64,000 nt of DNA from Reyranella sp. (GTDB taxonomy: Bacteria; Pseudomonadota; Alphaproteobacteria; Reyranellales; Reyranellaceae). Positions 47,320 through 56,915 of this stretch are shown here, one piece after another. The notes below the pieces were generated by a model that did not search any database, was not told the DNA's origin, and saw nothing but the letters and a program-made list of their open reading frames with translations. The DNA lies in NCBI GenBank assembly GCA_019750135.1, contig JAIEOV010000007.1:294292-358291 (forward strand), given 5' to 3'. A program made the position numbers and the translations under genes. Each line of letters begins with the position of its first letter. Position 1 is the first letter of the stretch.

Positions 47320-49068
47320 ATGACCGCCGCCGCCGCCAAGAAAAAGCAACCCGCCGACCTGCGTAGCGCGCGCTGGTTTGCGCCCGACGACCTGCGCGCC
47401 TTCGGCCATCGCTCGCGCGCCATGCAGATGGGCTACGCGCCCGAGGACTGGGTCGGCAAGCCGGTGATCGCCATCCTCAACACCTGGTCGGAAGCCCAGC
47501 CTTGCCACATGCACTTCAAGAGCCGCGTCGACGACGTGAAGCGCGGCATCCTGCAGGCCGGCGGCTTCCCCATGGAGCTGCCGGCATTGTCCCTGTCGGA
47601 AAGCTTTCTGAAGCCGACGACCATGCTCTATCGCAACCTGCTTGCCATGGACGCCGAGGAGCTTCTGCGCGGGCATCCTGTCGACGGCGTCGTGCTGATG
47701 GGCGGCTGCGACAAGACCACTCCTGCCCTGCTGCTGGGCGCCATCAGCATGGACATCCCTGCGATCTACCTGCCGGCCGGGCCGATGCTGCGCGGCAACT
47801 GGAAGGGCAAGGTCCTGGGCTCGGGCTCCGACGCCTGGAAGTACTGGGACGAACGGCGCGCGGGCAAGATCTCCGACGACGACTGGGTCGATGTCGAGGC
47901 GGGCATCGCGCGCAGCTACGGCACCTGCATGACCATGGGCACGGCCGCCACCATGATGGCGATGGCCGAGACGCTCGGCATGTCCCTGCCCGGCGCCTCG
48001 TCGATCCCGGCGGCCGACGCCAACCACATCCGCATGGCGTCGGAGAGCGGCCGGCGCATCGTCGACATGGTGTGGGAGGATCTCACGCCGTCGAAGATCC
48101 TGAGCCGCGAGGCCTTCCTCAACGCCATCACCGTGGCCATGGCCGTCGGCTGCTCGACCAACGCGATCATCCACCTGATCGCGATGGCGCGCCGCGCCGG
48201 CCAGGACATCGGGCTCGACGACTTCGAGCGCGCCAGCCGCAAGGTGCCGGTGATCGCCAACATCCGTCCCAGCGGCGACAAGTATCTGATGGAGGATTTC
48301 TTCTACGCCGGCGGGCTTCCGGGGCTGCTGAACGAAATCAAGGGCGACCTTCGTCTCGACGCCATGACCGTCACCGGCAGGACGCTGGGCGAGAACGTCG
48401 AGGGTGCCGAGATCTACAACACCGACGTCATCCGCCCCGTCAGCAACCCGATCTACAAGGAAGGCGCGCTGGCGGTCCTGAAGGGCAACCTGGCGCCCGA
48501 CGGCTGCGTCATCAAGCCGTCGGCCTGCGCGCCCAAGTTCCTGAAGCACACTGGCCCCGCGCTGGTGTTCGACGACTACCCGTCGATGAAGGCGGCGATC
48601 GACCGCGACGACCTCGACGTCACCGAGGACACCGTGCTGATCCTGCGCAATGCCGGGCCGCAGGGCGGCCCCGGCATGCCGGAATGGGGCATGCTGCCGA
48701 TCCCCAAGAAGCTGGTGCAGCAGGGCGTGCGCGACATGGTGCGGCTGTCGGACAGCCGCATGAGCGGCACCAGCTACGGCGCCTGCATCCTGCACGTCTC
48801 GCCGGAATCCTACATCGGCGGGCCGCTGGCGTTGGTGAAGACGGGCGACATGATCTCGCTCGATGTCGACAAGCGCACCATCAACATGAACGTCTCCGAC
48901 GACGAGCTGGCCCGCCGCCGCGCGGCGTGGAAGAAGCCGGAGCCGCGCTACGAGCGCGGCTATGGGTGGATGTTCACGCGCCACATCAAGCAGGCCAACG
49001 AAGGCTGCGACTTCGACTTCCTCGAGACTGGCTTCGGCGCGCCCGTGGCCGAGCCGTCGATCTACTAG
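47320..49068 (+). CDS. IlvD/Edd-family dehydratase, probable sugar-acid dehydratase
   Basis: A 582-residue Fe-S dehydratase. The [2Fe-2S] ligands appear as Cys62 (QPCHMHF), Cys130 (GGCDKTTPA) and Cys203 (YGTCMTMG), with the same 68- and 73-residue spacing I recall for L-arabinonate dehydratase. The phosphate-free active-site block and length favour an aldonate dehydratase over biosynthetic dihydroxyacid dehydratase, but IlvD cannot be excluded. It would turn an aldonic acid into a 2-keto-3-deoxy acid in the cytosol. GGGAGGAA precedes the ATG. It starts a run with the EPSP-synthase-like gene 6 bp downstream. Confidence 0.88.
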   Translation: MTAAAAKKKQPADLRSARWFAPDDLRAFGHRSRAMQMGYAPEDWVGKPVIAILNTWSEAQPCHMHFKSRVDDVKRGILQAGGFPMELPALSLSESFLKPTTMLYRNLLAMDAEELLRGHPVDGVVLMGGCDKTTPALLLGAISMDIPAIYLPAGPMLRGNWKGKVLGSGSDAWKYWDERRAGKISDDDWVDVEAGIARSYGTCMTMGTAATMMAMAETLGMSLPGASSIPAADANHIRMASESGRRIVDMVWEDLTPSKILSREAFLNAITVAMAVGCSTNAIIHLIAMARRAGQDIGLDDFERASRKVPVIANIRPSGDKYLMEDFFYAGGLPGLLNEIKGDLRLDAMTVTGRTLGENVEGAEIYNTDVIRPVSNPIYKEGALAVLKGNLAPDGCVIKPSACAPKFLKHTGPALVFDDYPSMKAAIDRDDLDVTEDTVLILRNAGPQGGPGMPEWGMLPIPKKLVQQGVRDMVRLSDSRMSGTSYGACILHVSPESYIGGPLALVKTGDMISLDVDKRTINMNVSDDELARRRAAWKKPEPRYERGYGWMFTRHIKQANEGCDFDFLETGFGAPVAEPSIY

Positions 49069-49074
49069 GCGTCC

Positions 49075-50337
49075 ATGCTGCCTGATCTGATCGAGGTCGT
49101 TCCCCCTCGCGGGCGCAAGGAGTCGAAGGTCGTGCTGCCGGGCTCCAAGAGCCTGACCAATCGCGCCCTGATCCTCGCCGCGCTCGCGGCCGGGCCCGTG
49201 GCCTTGCGCGGCGCGCTGTGGAGCGAGGATACGCAGGCGATGGTGGAGTGCCTGGAACGGCTGGGCTTCCCGGTCGCGGTGGCTGACGATCCAGCCGAGC
49301 CCGCCAACCGCACGCTCGAGGTGCAGGGCGCCGGCGGCCTGATCCCCAATGCCGGCACGCCGGATCAGCCGCTGAGACTCTTCGTCGAGAATGCCGGCAC
49401 GGCCGCGCGTTTCCTGCCGCCGATGCTGTGCCTGGGACGGGGCAGCTACCACGTGAGCGGCATCGACCGTATGCATCAGCGGCCACAGGCAGCGCTGGTC
49501 GGCGCGCTCCGCCAGCTCGGCTATCGCATCGACACGCCGAACGACCGCCTGCCCGCCGTGATCCACGGCACCGGTCCGCGTCCGGGCGCCGCTTGCAGCG
49601 TCAGCGTCGAAGAAAGCTCGCAGTTCGCCTCGGCCCTGCTGCTCTCGGCCGGCATCGGCGGCTGGCAGGTCACGGTCACCGGCGCCAACGAGGACGAGCT
49701 GCCCTACGTCGACATGACGCGCCGCCTGATGCAGGACTTCCCGTGGAACGGCGGCACCTACGACATCGAAGCCGACGCGTCGGGCGCGAGCTACTTCTGG
49801 GGTGCCGACTGGCTGTTGCGCGATGGCGGCAGCCGGGTTGCGGTCGTGCCAACGCCCGTAAGCGGCATGCAGGCCGACCAGAAGTTCCTGGACCTGGTCG
49901 CCGAGGGCGCGTGGCGTAAAACCTATTCGCGCCAGACCGACCTTGCGGACAGCATCATGACGGCGATCGTGCTGGCGCCGTTCGCGCCTGTGACGACTCG
50001 CTTCACCGAGCTCGGCCGACTGCGCGTGCAGGAATGCGAGCGGGTGAAGGCGCTGCGCACGGAACTGACCAAGTGCGGCGCCAGGGTCGAGGAGAGCGGC
50101 GACACGCTCACCGTCCATCCTGGGCCACTGCACGGGGCGGAGATCGAGACCTACAACGATCATCGCGTCGCCATGTGCTTCGGCATGCTGGGGCTGCGCG
50201 TGCCCGGCATGCGGCTCATGAAGCCCGCCTGTGTGCGCAAGACCTTCCCCAACTTCTTTGCCAAGCTCGCCGAGCTCGGCACCGTCATCAAGGATGCGGA
50301 CGGCAAGCCGCTCGGCGGCGAGGCGCTGCTGGCCTGA
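49075..50337 (+). CDS. aroA: 3-phosphoshikimate 1-carboxyvinyltransferase (EPSP synthase), divergent
   Basis: Catalyses PEP transfer to shikimate 3-phosphate in the shikimate pathway. It has 420 residues and both EPSP synthase halves: PGSKSLTNRALILA (Lys24), VENAGTAARFL (Gly108; the usual Met-Arg-Pro is Ala-Arg-Phe), IDRMHQRPQAA, SSQFASALLLSA, DLADSIMTAIVL, ERVKALRTELTKCG (variant of ESDR), YNDHRVAMCFG and KTFPNFF. The changes around the PEP site make it a diverged AroA. It lies inside a catabolic-looking run (IlvD-like, RraA-like), so it may be an extra paralogue. The function is not certain. Confidence 0.85.
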   Translation: MLPDLIEVVPPRGRKESKVVLPGSKSLTNRALILAALAAGPVALRGALWSEDTQAMVECLERLGFPVAVADDPAEPANRTLEVQGAGGLIPNAGTPDQPLRLFVENAGTAARFLPPMLCLGRGSYHVSGIDRMHQRPQAALVGALRQLGYRIDTPNDRLPAVIHGTGPRPGAACSVSVEESSQFASALLLSAGIGGWQVTVTGANEDELPYVDMTRRLMQDFPWNGGTYDIEADASGASYFWGADWLLRDGGSRVAVVPTPVSGMQADQKFLDLVAEGAWRKTYSRQTDLADSIMTAIVLAPFAPVTTRFTELGRLRVQECERVKALRTELTKCGARVEESGDTLTVHPGPLHGAEIETYNDHRVAMCFGMLGLRVPGMRLMKPACVRKTFPNFFAKLAELGTVIKDADGKPLGGEALLA

Positions 50338-50350
50338 AAGGGAGAAACGA

Positions 50351-51055
50351 ATGAACTCACTCGACAAGCTCAAGACGGTCAGCACCGCCACGGCGGCGAC
50401 GGCGCTGTTCAAGCGCGGCTTCCGCACCCAAGCGATCCAGAACGTCCATCCGCTGTCGCCCAGCCAGCCGACTCTGGTCGGTCCGGCCTTCACCTTGCGT
50501 TACATCCCGGCGCGCGAAGACCTGAACAAGCTGGACGTCTTTCGCGACCGCAGCCATCCGCAGCGCAAGGCGGTCGAGGACTGCCCGCCGGGCGCGGTGA
50601 TGGTCATGGACAGCCGCAAGGACGCGCGCGCCGCCTCGGCCGGCGCGATCCTGGTGACGCGCCTGATGAAGCGCGGCGTGGCCGGCGTGGTGACCGACGG
50701 CGGCTTCCGCGATTCGGCGGAGATCGCGGCGCTCGGCATCCCGGCCTACCACCAGCGCCCCAGCGCGCCCACGAACCTGACCTTGCACCAAGCGATCGAC
50801 ATCAACGTGCCGATCGGCTGCGGCGATGCGCCGGTGTTTCCCGGCGACATCATCCTGGGCGACCAGGACGGCATCATCGTCATCCCGGCCAGTCTTCTGG
50901 ACGAGATTGCCGACGAGGCCGTCGAGATGACCGCCTACGAGGACTTCGTCACCGAGCAGGTGCGCGCCGGCCGCGGCATCTTCGGCCTCTATCCCGCGAC
51001 CGACCCGCAATCGCTCACCGACTTCGCGGCCTGGCGGGAGAAGAACGGGCGTTAG
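50351..51055 (+). CDS. RraA-family protein (HMG-aldolase/RraA-like)
   Basis: A 234-residue RraA-fold protein. The central [23 protein letters not shown] holds the conserved Arg/Asp pair used by 4-hydroxy-4-methyl-2-oxoglutarate aldolase and related oxaloacetate decarboxylases. [18 protein letters not shown] is the metal-binding end. Family members range from RNase E inhibitors to such aldolases. Beside a dehydratase, the aldolase or keto-acid-lyase role is likelier. GGGAGAAA precedes the ATG. It is 13 bp after the EPSP-synthase gene and overlaps the convergent HpxZ gene by 4 bp. Confidence 0.87.
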   Translation: MNSLDKLKTVSTATAATALFKRGFRTQAIQNVHPLSPSQPTLVGPAFTLRYIPAREDLNKLDVFRDRSHPQRKAVEDCPPGAVMVMDSRKDARAASAGAILVTRLMKRGVAGVVTDGGFRDSAEIAALGIPAYHQRPSAPTNLTLHQAIDINVPIGCGDAPVFPGDIILGDQDGIIVIPASLLDEIADEAVEMTAYEDFVTEQVRAGRGIFGLYPATDPQSLTDFAAWREKNGR

Positions 51056-51453
51056 GGCTTCTTCATCACCGTCGCCTCACCCAGCAGCGAGACGTGCGCC
51101 GCCACGATGCGCCAGCCTTCCGGCGTGCGCATCCAGGTGTGGCTCTGGCGGCCGGTCCTGTTGCCGCCGTGGCGTTGGAACTCGCAGTTGGCGGTGCCGA
51201 AGTCGCGGCCGTAGGTGACGATCCAGACCTTTAATAGGTCGCGGTTCAGCACGAAGCCGGGATCGCGGCCGGCGCGGAAGGAGGCGATCTGGTCGTAACC
51301 GTAGAGCTGCTCGCCGACGCCGTAGCGCAGGGTGTGCGGGCTCTTCCAGAAGAGCTCGTCGAGCACGTCGACGTCGTTGCTGTTCAGCGCCTTCTCATAG
51401 CGGTGGAAGGCCGCCGTTACCTCGGCAACGACTTCGGGAATGTTGATGTCCAT
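51052..51453 (-). CDS. hpxZ: AtzH/HpxZ-family protein (DUF3225)
   Basis: A 133-residue SnoaL-like barrel of the DUF3225 group. The family signatures [19 protein letters not shown] and [12 protein letters not shown] are seen. Known relatives are HpxZ in oxalurate use and AtzH, a decarboxylating amidohydrolase acting on 1,3-dicarboxyurea beside the AtzE/AtzG complex in s-triazine degraders. The preceding genes on this strand are AtzE-like and AtzG-like, which supports the assignment. A hairpin element (51476-51550) separates it from the amidase, so expression may differ from the upstream genes. Confidence 0.85.
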   Translation of the reverse strand: MDINIPEVVAEVTAAFHRYEKALNSNDVDVLDELFWKSPHTLRYGVGEQLYGYDQIASFRAGRDPGFVLNRDLLKVWIVTYGRDFGTANCEFQRHGGNRTGRQSHTWMRTPEGWRIVAAHVSLLGEATVMKKP

Positions 51454-51475
51454 TGATGTCTGTCCTCTCAACGAG

Positions 51476-51550
51476 TCGTCCTGAGCGCAGCGAAGGACCT
51501 CATCGCCGCTTGCAACCGGCATGAGATCCTTCGCTACGCTCAGGATGACA
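51476..51550. repeat. Dispersed hairpin element, copy 3
   Basis: A long inverted repeat of 28-30 bp arms (51476-51503 and 51521-51550), with only a few mismatches and a 17-nt loop. Left arm TCCTGAGCG-AGCGAAGGA, right arm TCCTTCGCT-CGCTCAGGATGACA. It lies inside the operon between the AtzE-like gene and hpxZ. It shares the GGATGACA end and CGCTACGCT words with the copy at 42376; the central stem differs. Confidence 0.8.
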
Positions 51551-51556
51551 GAAGGG

Positions 51557-52939
51557 TCAGGCAGCCGGCGCGCTCACCACGCCCTGCTTCTCGAGATGGC
51601 GCGCCACGCGCAGCGCGGCGGCCTCGTTATAGTGGTTGGCGATGACCTGTACGCCGATTGGCATGCCACCCGGCGTGCGCAGCGGCACCGCCACGACCGG
51701 CAAACCGATGAAGGAGATCGGCTGGGTGAACAGGCCGAGATTGGCGCGCACCGGCAGCTCGGCGCCCCCCAGCTTCATCATCACCTGCCCGAGCTTGGGC
51801 GCGCTGCACGGTGTCGCCGGCGCCAGGATGATGTCGACCTCGCCGAACAGCTTCTGCACCGCCGCGCGATAATGCCGGCGGAAGCGCTGGGCCTTGACGT
51901 ACCACGAGCCCGGCAGCAGCGCGCCTGCCATCAGGCGCTCGCGCGTGTCGGGATCGAAGTCCTGCGGCCGCGTGCGCAGACGCGGCAGATGGAGCTGGCC
52001 GCCTTCGATCGCGGTAATGACGTACGCGGCGGCGCGCGCCGCGCCGGCCTGCGGGATGACGACTGTCTTCGTGGCGCCGAGCGCCTTCGCGACGGTGGCG
52101 ACGGCCTCGAAGGCCTCCGGCTCGCCGCCCTTGGCAAAATAGTCGCCGGCGACGGCGATGCGCAGGCCGCCGATGCCCTCGTTCAGGAACGGCACCGTCG
52201 GATCGGCCGGCCGGTCGGTGCACACCGGATCGTCGGGATCCCAGCCCTGCATGGCGTCGAACGACAGCGCGAGATCCTCGACCGAGCGCGCCAGCGGACC
52301 GAGATGGTCGAAGGCATCGACAAAGGGAAAGGAGCCGGCGCGGCTCAGCCGGCCGTAGGTCGGCTTCAGCCCGAACAGGCCGCACAGCGAAGACGGCACG
52401 CGGATCGAGCCGTTGGTGTCGGAACCCAGCGACAGAGGCACCTCGCCCGCCGCCACCGCCGCGCCCGAACCGCCCGACGAGCCGCCGGTCATGCGCGTCG
52501 GATCGTGCGGGTTGCGGCTCGGCCCGTAATGGACGTTCTCGCCGGTGAAGTCGTAGGCGTACTCGCCCATGTTGAGACCGCCCACCAGGATCGCGCCGGC
52601 GGCCTCGAGCTTGCGGATCAGCGAGGCGTCGCGCCCGGCCTTCGGGCCATCGACGTTGATCTTGGAGCCGGCGCGCGTCGGCAGGCTCTTTATATCGAAC
52701 AGGTTCTTCACCGCGAAGGGCACGCCGGCCAGCGGGCCGCGATGCACACCGGCATCGATCTCGGCGGCGCGCCTGCGCGCGCGCCCGGCCAGGACGTCGG
52801 TGAAGGCGTTGACGGTAGGCTCGCTGGTCTCGATGCGCGCCAGCGTCGCCTCGACGACGGCGGAGGCCTTGACCTTGCCCGCCATCACGGCGCGGGCGAT
52901 GTCGGTTGCCGTCGCCTGCTTGGAAAGCGGATCGGTCAT
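51557..52939 (-). CDS. AtzE-family amidase
   Basis: A 460-residue amidase-signature hydrolase. The Ser-cisSer-Lys triad is Lys78 (AVKNLFD), Ser154 (TGGSSGGSG) and Ser178 ([10 protein letters not shown]). The sequence outside the core, with the partner AtzG-like gene immediately upstream, matches the AtzE/HpxY branch rather than GatA. AtzE deaminates 1-carboxybiuret to 1,3-dicarboxyurea; HpxY acts in oxalurate use. The cluster has no AtzD, so the natural substrate is probably another carboxylated or acylated urea. ATG at 52939 overlaps the AtzG-like stop (ATGA). Confidence 0.9.
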   Translation of the reverse strand: MTDPLSKQATATDIARAVMAGKVKASAVVEATLARIETSEPTVNAFTDVLAGRARRRAAEIDAGVHRGPLAGVPFAVKNLFDIKSLPTRAGSKINVDGPKAGRDASLIRKLEAAGAILVGGLNMGEYAYDFTGENVHYGPSRNPHDPTRMTGGSSGGSGAAVAAGEVPLSLGSDTNGSIRVPSSLCGLFGLKPTYGRLSRAGSFPFVDAFDHLGPLARSVEDLALSFDAMQGWDPDDPVCTDRPADPTVPFLNEGIGGLRIAVAGDYFAKGGEPEAFEAVATVAKALGATKTVVIPQAGAARAAAYVITAIEGGQLHLPRLRTRPQDFDPDTRERLMAGALLPGSWYVKAQRFRRHYRAAVQKLFGEVDIILAPATPCSAPKLGQVMMKLGGAELPVRANLGLFTQPISFIGLPVVAVPLRTPGGMPIGVQVIANHYNEAAALRVARHLEKQGVVSAPAA

Positions 52940-53124
52940 GGCCGGAACACCGGCGCCGACGTCAACTCGTCGTCGAGCTCGACCTCGAGCAGCGGCTTGG
53001 CGATCAGCATCGAGCGCTCGTAGTTCACGATGACATTGGCGCGGTACTGCGGCGCGATCGGCAAGCCGATCGCCTTGGCCGCCTCGTCGACCAGCGTGCC
53101 GACATCGGGCTTTTCGTCCGCCAC
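52936..53124 (-). CDS. AtzG/HpxX-like small subunit (DUF4089)
   Basis: A 62-residue helical protein, starting with GTG at 53124 behind GGGAGAG. The sequence (AIGLPIAPQYRANVIVNYER and PLLEVELDDEL) is that of the small subunit which wraps around AtzE in the reported AtzE-AtzG complex. It overlaps the amidase start by 4 bp, so equal synthesis of the two subunits is likely. A homologue in Klebsiella is HpxX. Confidence 0.85.
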   Translation of the reverse strand: MADEKPDVGTLVDEAAKAIGLPIAPQYRANVIVNYERSMLIAKPLLEVELDDELTSAPVFRP

Positions 53125-53138
53125 GGTTTCTCTCCCTT

Positions 53139-54092
53139 TCAAGCGAAGTGACAGGCAGCCTGCCGTGCCGGCGCGACGGTGCGCAAGGCCGGCATTTCGG
53201 CCGAGCAGCGCGGCTCGCCCTTGGGGCAGCGGCCATAGAAGCGGCAAACGGTAGGATCGGGATCGATCGGGCTGCGCGGCTCGCCGCCGAGCCGCAGGCG
53301 GCCGACGCGCTTGTCGGGATCGGCCTGCGGGATGGCCGAGATCAGGGCGCGCGTATAGGGATGCCTGGGGTCGGCGAACAATTCGGCGGCCGGGCCTGAT
53401 TCGACGATCTTGCCGAGATACATCACCAGCACGCGATCGCACAGCAGGCGCACGACATTGAGGTCGTGGCTGACGAACAGGTAGCTCATGCCGAGCTCGT
53501 GCTTGAGCTGCTGCAGGAGCTTCAGGATCACGACCTGCACCGAGACGTCGAGCGCCGCCGTCGGCTCGTCGAGGATCAAGAGCTCGGGCTCGACGGCGAT
53601 GGCGCGGGCGATGCCCACCCTCGCCTTCTGGCCGCCCGAGAGCTGATGCGGGAAGCGCGATAGAAGCTCGCGCGGCAGCCCGGTCATGTCGGCCAGCGCC
53701 CCGACGCGGCTCTTGAGCGACGCGCCCGACATCTTCCTCAGGCGGCGGATAGGATCGGCGATGGCATCGGCCGCCGTGTAGCGCGGATTGAGCGAATCGC
53801 CGGCGTCCTGGAACACCATCTGGATGCGCGCGCGGTTGGCGTTGCCGGCGAAGGCGCGCGCTCTCATGTCGGCGAGCTCGGTGCCGGCCAGTCGGATGCT
53901 GCCCGAGGTCGGGTCGAGCAGCCGGTTGATCAGGCGCACCAGCGTGGACTTGCCGCAGCCCGATTCACCCACCAGGCCGACCGTCTCGCCGCGGCCGATG
54001 GTGAAGGTCACCTCGTCGACGGCGTGCAGCAGGCGCTTGTTGCCGACGTCGAAGCGCTTGGCGAGCTCAGCGATGTCGAGCAGCGGCGTCAT
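53139..54092 (-). CDS. ABC transporter ATPase, DppF/OppF family
   Basis: A 317-residue nucleotide-binding subunit. Walker [10 protein letters not shown] is near residues 43-51, the signature is LSGGQKARVGIARA, Walker B is LLILDEPTAALD, and SHDLNVV is the H-loop. The C-terminus has the oligopeptide-type Cys cluster CRFYGRCPKGEPRC. It is the second ATPase of the importer and overlaps the first by 4 bp. The amidase subunit gene starts 15 bp downstream, tying transport to hydrolysis. Confidence 0.93.
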   Translation of the reverse strand: MTPLLDIAELAKRFDVGNKRLLHAVDEVTFTIGRGETVGLVGESGCGKSTLVRLINRLLDPTSGSIRLAGTELADMRARAFAGNANRARIQMVFQDAGDSLNPRYTAADAIADPIRRLRKMSGASLKSRVGALADMTGLPRELLSRFPHQLSGGQKARVGIARAIAVEPELLILDEPTAALDVSVQVVILKLLQQLKHELGMSYLFVSHDLNVVRLLCDRVLVMYLGKIVESGPAAELFADPRHPYTRALISAIPQADPDKRVGRLRLGGEPRSPIDPDPTVCRFYGRCPKGEPRCSAEMPALRTVAPARQAACHFA

Positions 54093-55057
54093 AGCGGGTT
54101 CCAGCACGACACGACGTGGCGTTCGCCGACGCTGCGATGCGGCAAGGGTTTGGCGCAATCGTCCATGCGCCGCTCGCAACGGTCGCTGTAGCGACACGCC
54201 GGCAGGTCGGGCCGGCGCAGGTCGGGCAGGCCGCCCGGGATCGAGGCCAGCTCGGCGAGCGAGGCGGTCTCGCCCGGTGTCGCGGCCAGAAGCTTGGCCG
54301 AATAGGGATGGCGCGGATGGGCGAAGAGCTCGCGCGCCGGGGCTGCTTCGACAACGTGGCCGGCATGCATGACGACGATGCGGTCGCAGTATTCGGCAGC
54401 CAGCGCGAGATCGTGGGTGATGAAGATCGTCGCCATGCCGGATTCGTGGGCGAGCTCGCCGATCAGATCCATGATCACGGCCTGGGTGGTGACGTCCAAA
54501 CCGGTGGTCGGTTCGTCGGCGATCAGAAGCGCCGGCCGGCAGGCAAGCGCGATGGCGATCATGATGCGCTGGCACATGCCGCCCGACAGCTCGAAGGGAT
54601 AGGCTTCGACGCGGCGCTCGGGATCGGGGATGCGCACGCGCTTCAGCATCTCGACGGCGGCGCGCGGGGCGTCGGGACGGGTGGCGCCGCCGTGGCGCAC
54701 CAGCACGTCGGCGATCTGCTGGCCGACCTTGCGGATCGGGTTCAGCGCCGTGCGCGGGTTCTGGAAGATCATCGAGAACTCCCGGCCGCGCTGCTCGGCC
54801 AGGTCGCGCTCGGAGAGCGCCAGAAGGTCGGCACCGCCGAACAGGGCGCGGCCGGAGGTGACCTTGCCCGCCGGATCGAGGATGCCCATGACGGCGAAGG
54901 CCGTGACCGACTTGCCCGAACCGGACTCGCCCACCAGCGCCACAGTCTCGCCCTTGTCGACGCTGAAGCCGACATGGTCGAGCACCTTGACGATGCCCAA
55001 GCGGGTGCGGAACTCGACCGACAGGTCTTCGACCGCGAGGGCAGGGACGGCCGTCAC
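54089..55057 (-). CDS. ABC transporter ATPase, DppD/OppD family
   Basis: A 322-residue ATPase. Walker A is GESGSGKS, the signature LSGGMCQRIM, Walker [13 protein letters not shown], and the OppD C-terminal extension contains CRYSDRCERRMDDC. Start is GTG at 55057, overlapping the permease stop (GTGA). It pairs with the DppF-like ATPase downstream. Confidence 0.93.
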   Translation of the reverse strand: MTAVPALAVEDLSVEFRTRLGIVKVLDHVGFSVDKGETVALVGESGSGKSVTAFAVMGILDPAGKVTSGRALFGGADLLALSERDLAEQRGREFSMIFQNPRTALNPIRKVGQQIADVLVRHGGATRPDAPRAAVEMLKRVRIPDPERRVEAYPFELSGGMCQRIMIAIALACRPALLIADEPTTGLDVTTQAVIMDLIGELAHESGMATIFITHDLALAAEYCDRIVVMHAGHVVEAAPARELFAHPRHPYSAKLLAATPGETASLAELASIPGGLPDLRRPDLPACRYSDRCERRMDDCAKPLPHRSVGERHVVSCWNPL

Positions 55058-55905
55058 GTGCGCTGCCTCGGGTCGATGATGTCGCGCAGGCCGTCGCCCA
55101 GGAGGTTGAAGCAGAACACCGCCAGCATCAGCGCCGCACCGGGGAACAGCGCGATCCACCACTCGCCCGACTGGATGAAGTTGGCGCCCTCGGCGACCAT
55201 GATGCCCCACTCCGGCGCCGGCGGCCGCACGCCTAGGCCGATGAAGGAGAGGCCCGCGGCGTTGAGGATGGCGTAGCCCATGGTGAGCGACATCTGCACC
55301 ATCATGATGGGCATGATGTTGGGGAGGACATGGCCCAGGAGCACGCGCGCCTCGCCATTGCCCGACAGACGCGCCGCCTCGACGAAGCCTGCCTCGCGTC
55401 GCACGTTGGCCTCGGCGCGCGCCACCCGGGCGTAGAGCGGGAAGTTGATGATGGCAGTGGCGATCACGATGTTGATCACCTCGTTGCCCAGCGCCGCGAC
55501 GATGCCCATGGCCAGCACGAACAACGGGAAGGCCATGATGGTGTCGGCGAGGCGGCCGACGACGCGATCGGTCCAGCCGCCGAAATAGCCCGCGGCCACG
55601 CCCGACAGCGCGCCCAGCATGAAGGCCAGGATCACCGAGGCGAAGGCGATCGAGAGATCGAGGCGCGTCGCCACCAGCACGCGGCTGAAGATGTCGCGGC
55701 CGAGCTGGTCGGTGCCGAACCAGTGCGCTGCAGACGGCGGCTTAAGCGCCATGGCCGCGTTGCTCTGCAAGGGATTGTAGGGCGCGATCAGCGGTCCGAA
55801 GATTGCGGCCACCAGAAACATGGCAAACAGACTGAAGGCCAGCCCCGTCACCGGGTTCTCCGACAGCACGTAGCGGGCGTGGCGCAGCAGCGGCAGCACG
55901 GTCAA
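55054..55905 (-). CDS. ABC transporter permease, DppC/OppC family
   Basis: A 283-residue inner-membrane permease. It shows the N-terminal SAAHWFGTDQLGRDIFSRV block, about six transmembrane helices, the EAA loop FVEAARLSGNGEARVLLGHVLPN and the C-terminal GLSFIGLGVRPPAPEWG. The same architecture is found in the separate importer at 19370, from which it clearly differs in sequence. It overlaps both flanking genes by 4 bp. Confidence 0.94.
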   Translation of the reverse strand: MTVLPLLRHARYVLSENPVTGLAFSLFAMFLVAAIFGPLIAPYNPLQSNAAMALKPPSAAHWFGTDQLGRDIFSRVLVATRLDLSIAFASVILAFMLGALSGVAAGYFGGWTDRVVGRLADTIMAFPLFVLAMGIVAALGNEVINIVIATAIINFPLYARVARAEANVRREAGFVEAARLSGNGEARVLLGHVLPNIMPIMMVQMSLTMGYAILNAAGLSFIGLGVRPPAPEWGIMVAEGANFIQSGEWWIALFPGAALMLAVFCFNLLGDGLRDIIDPRQRT

Positions 55906-56915
55906 CTATCCAAACGGACACGCGGGTCGACCAGGCCGTAGAGCAGGTCGATCGCGAGGTTCAGGGCGACGTAGAGCACGGCCATGGTGAGCACGAAGCC
56001 CTGCACCGGCGCGTAGTCCGAGGTAATAAGCGCGTTCACGGCATAGAGGCCGATACCCGGCCAGGCGAACACGGTCTCGACCAGCACGTTGGCGCCCAGC
56101 AGGAAGGAGAAGACCATGCCGAGCACGGTGATCACCGGCAGCACGGCGTTGCGGAACGCATAGGTGAAGACGACCGTGCCCGGCGCCAGGCCGCTGGCCC
56201 GGGCCGTGCGGATGAAGTCGCTGCCCAGCACAGACAGCATCGAGCCGCGGGTCATGCGGGCGAGTGGCGCCAGCGAAAAGATCGCCATCGAGATCGCGGG
56301 CAAGGCGAGTTGGCGCAGGGCGCCGCAGAATACCTCCATGTTGCCGGTGAGCGCGGAGTCGATCAGGTAGAAGCCGGTGATGTGGGTCGGCGGCGACAGG
56401 AAGACGTCGAGCCGGCCGCTGGGCGCCGGCGCCCACTGCAGCAGATAATAGAAGACATAGGCGAACAGGAGACCGGTGAAGAACACCGGCAGCGACACGC
56501 CCGCGGTCGTCACGATGCGGCAGAGATGATCGATCCAGGTGCCCTGCTTCACCGCCGCCAGCACCCCCAGGGGTATGGCGATGCCGACGGCGAGGATCAG
56601 GGCGAACAGCGTGAGCTCGGCCGAGGCCGGCAGGCGGGTCGCGATCTCCGTGACCACGGGCTGGCCGGTGCTGAGCGAGTTGCCGAGATTGCCCTGCGCC
56701 AGGTCGACGAGATAGGCGACGAACTGCTCGGGCAGCGACTTGTCGAGCCCGAGCTTGCTCCTGATCTCGGCGATCGCCTGCGGGCTCGCCGCCAGTCCCG
56801 CGAAGTAGGCGGCGGGATCGCCCGGCAGCAACCGCGTCAGCATGAAGGTGACGACGACGACCCCGACGATGCTGGGGATCGCCGTCGCCAGGCGCGACAG
56901 GAGGAGCTTCAGCAT
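55902..56915 (-). CDS. ABC transporter permease, DppB/OppB family
   Basis: A 337-residue inner-membrane permease starting MLKLLLSRLATAIPSIVGVV, with the conserved PGDPAAYFAG region, the LPASAELTLFAL helix and the EAA-type loop FIRTARASGLAPGTVVF. Its ATG shares a base with the stop of the binding-protein gene (TGATG), so it is translationally coupled to the preceding gene. Confidence 0.94.
   Translation of the reverse strand: MLKLLLSRLATAIPSIVGVVVVTFMLTRLLPGDPAAYFAGLAASPQAIAEIRSKLGLDKSLPEQFVAYLVDLAQGNLGNSLSTGQPVVTEIATRLPASAELTLFALILAVGIAIPLGVLAAVKQGTWIDHLCRIVTTAGVSLPVFFTGLLFAYVFYYLLQWAPAPSGRLDVFLSPPTHITGFYLIDSALTGNMEVFCGALRQLALPAISMAIFSLAPLARMTRGSMLSVLGSDFIRTARASGLAPGTVVFTYAFRNAVLPVITVLGMVFSFLLGANVLVETVFAWPGIGLYAVNALITSDYAPVQGFVLTMAVLYVALNLAIDLLYGLVDPRVRLDS

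Noticed and set aside
47296..50493. 1065-codon minus-strand open frame across the IlvD-like and AroA genes
   Set aside because: It spans two well-supported plus-strand genes and has no motifs of its own.
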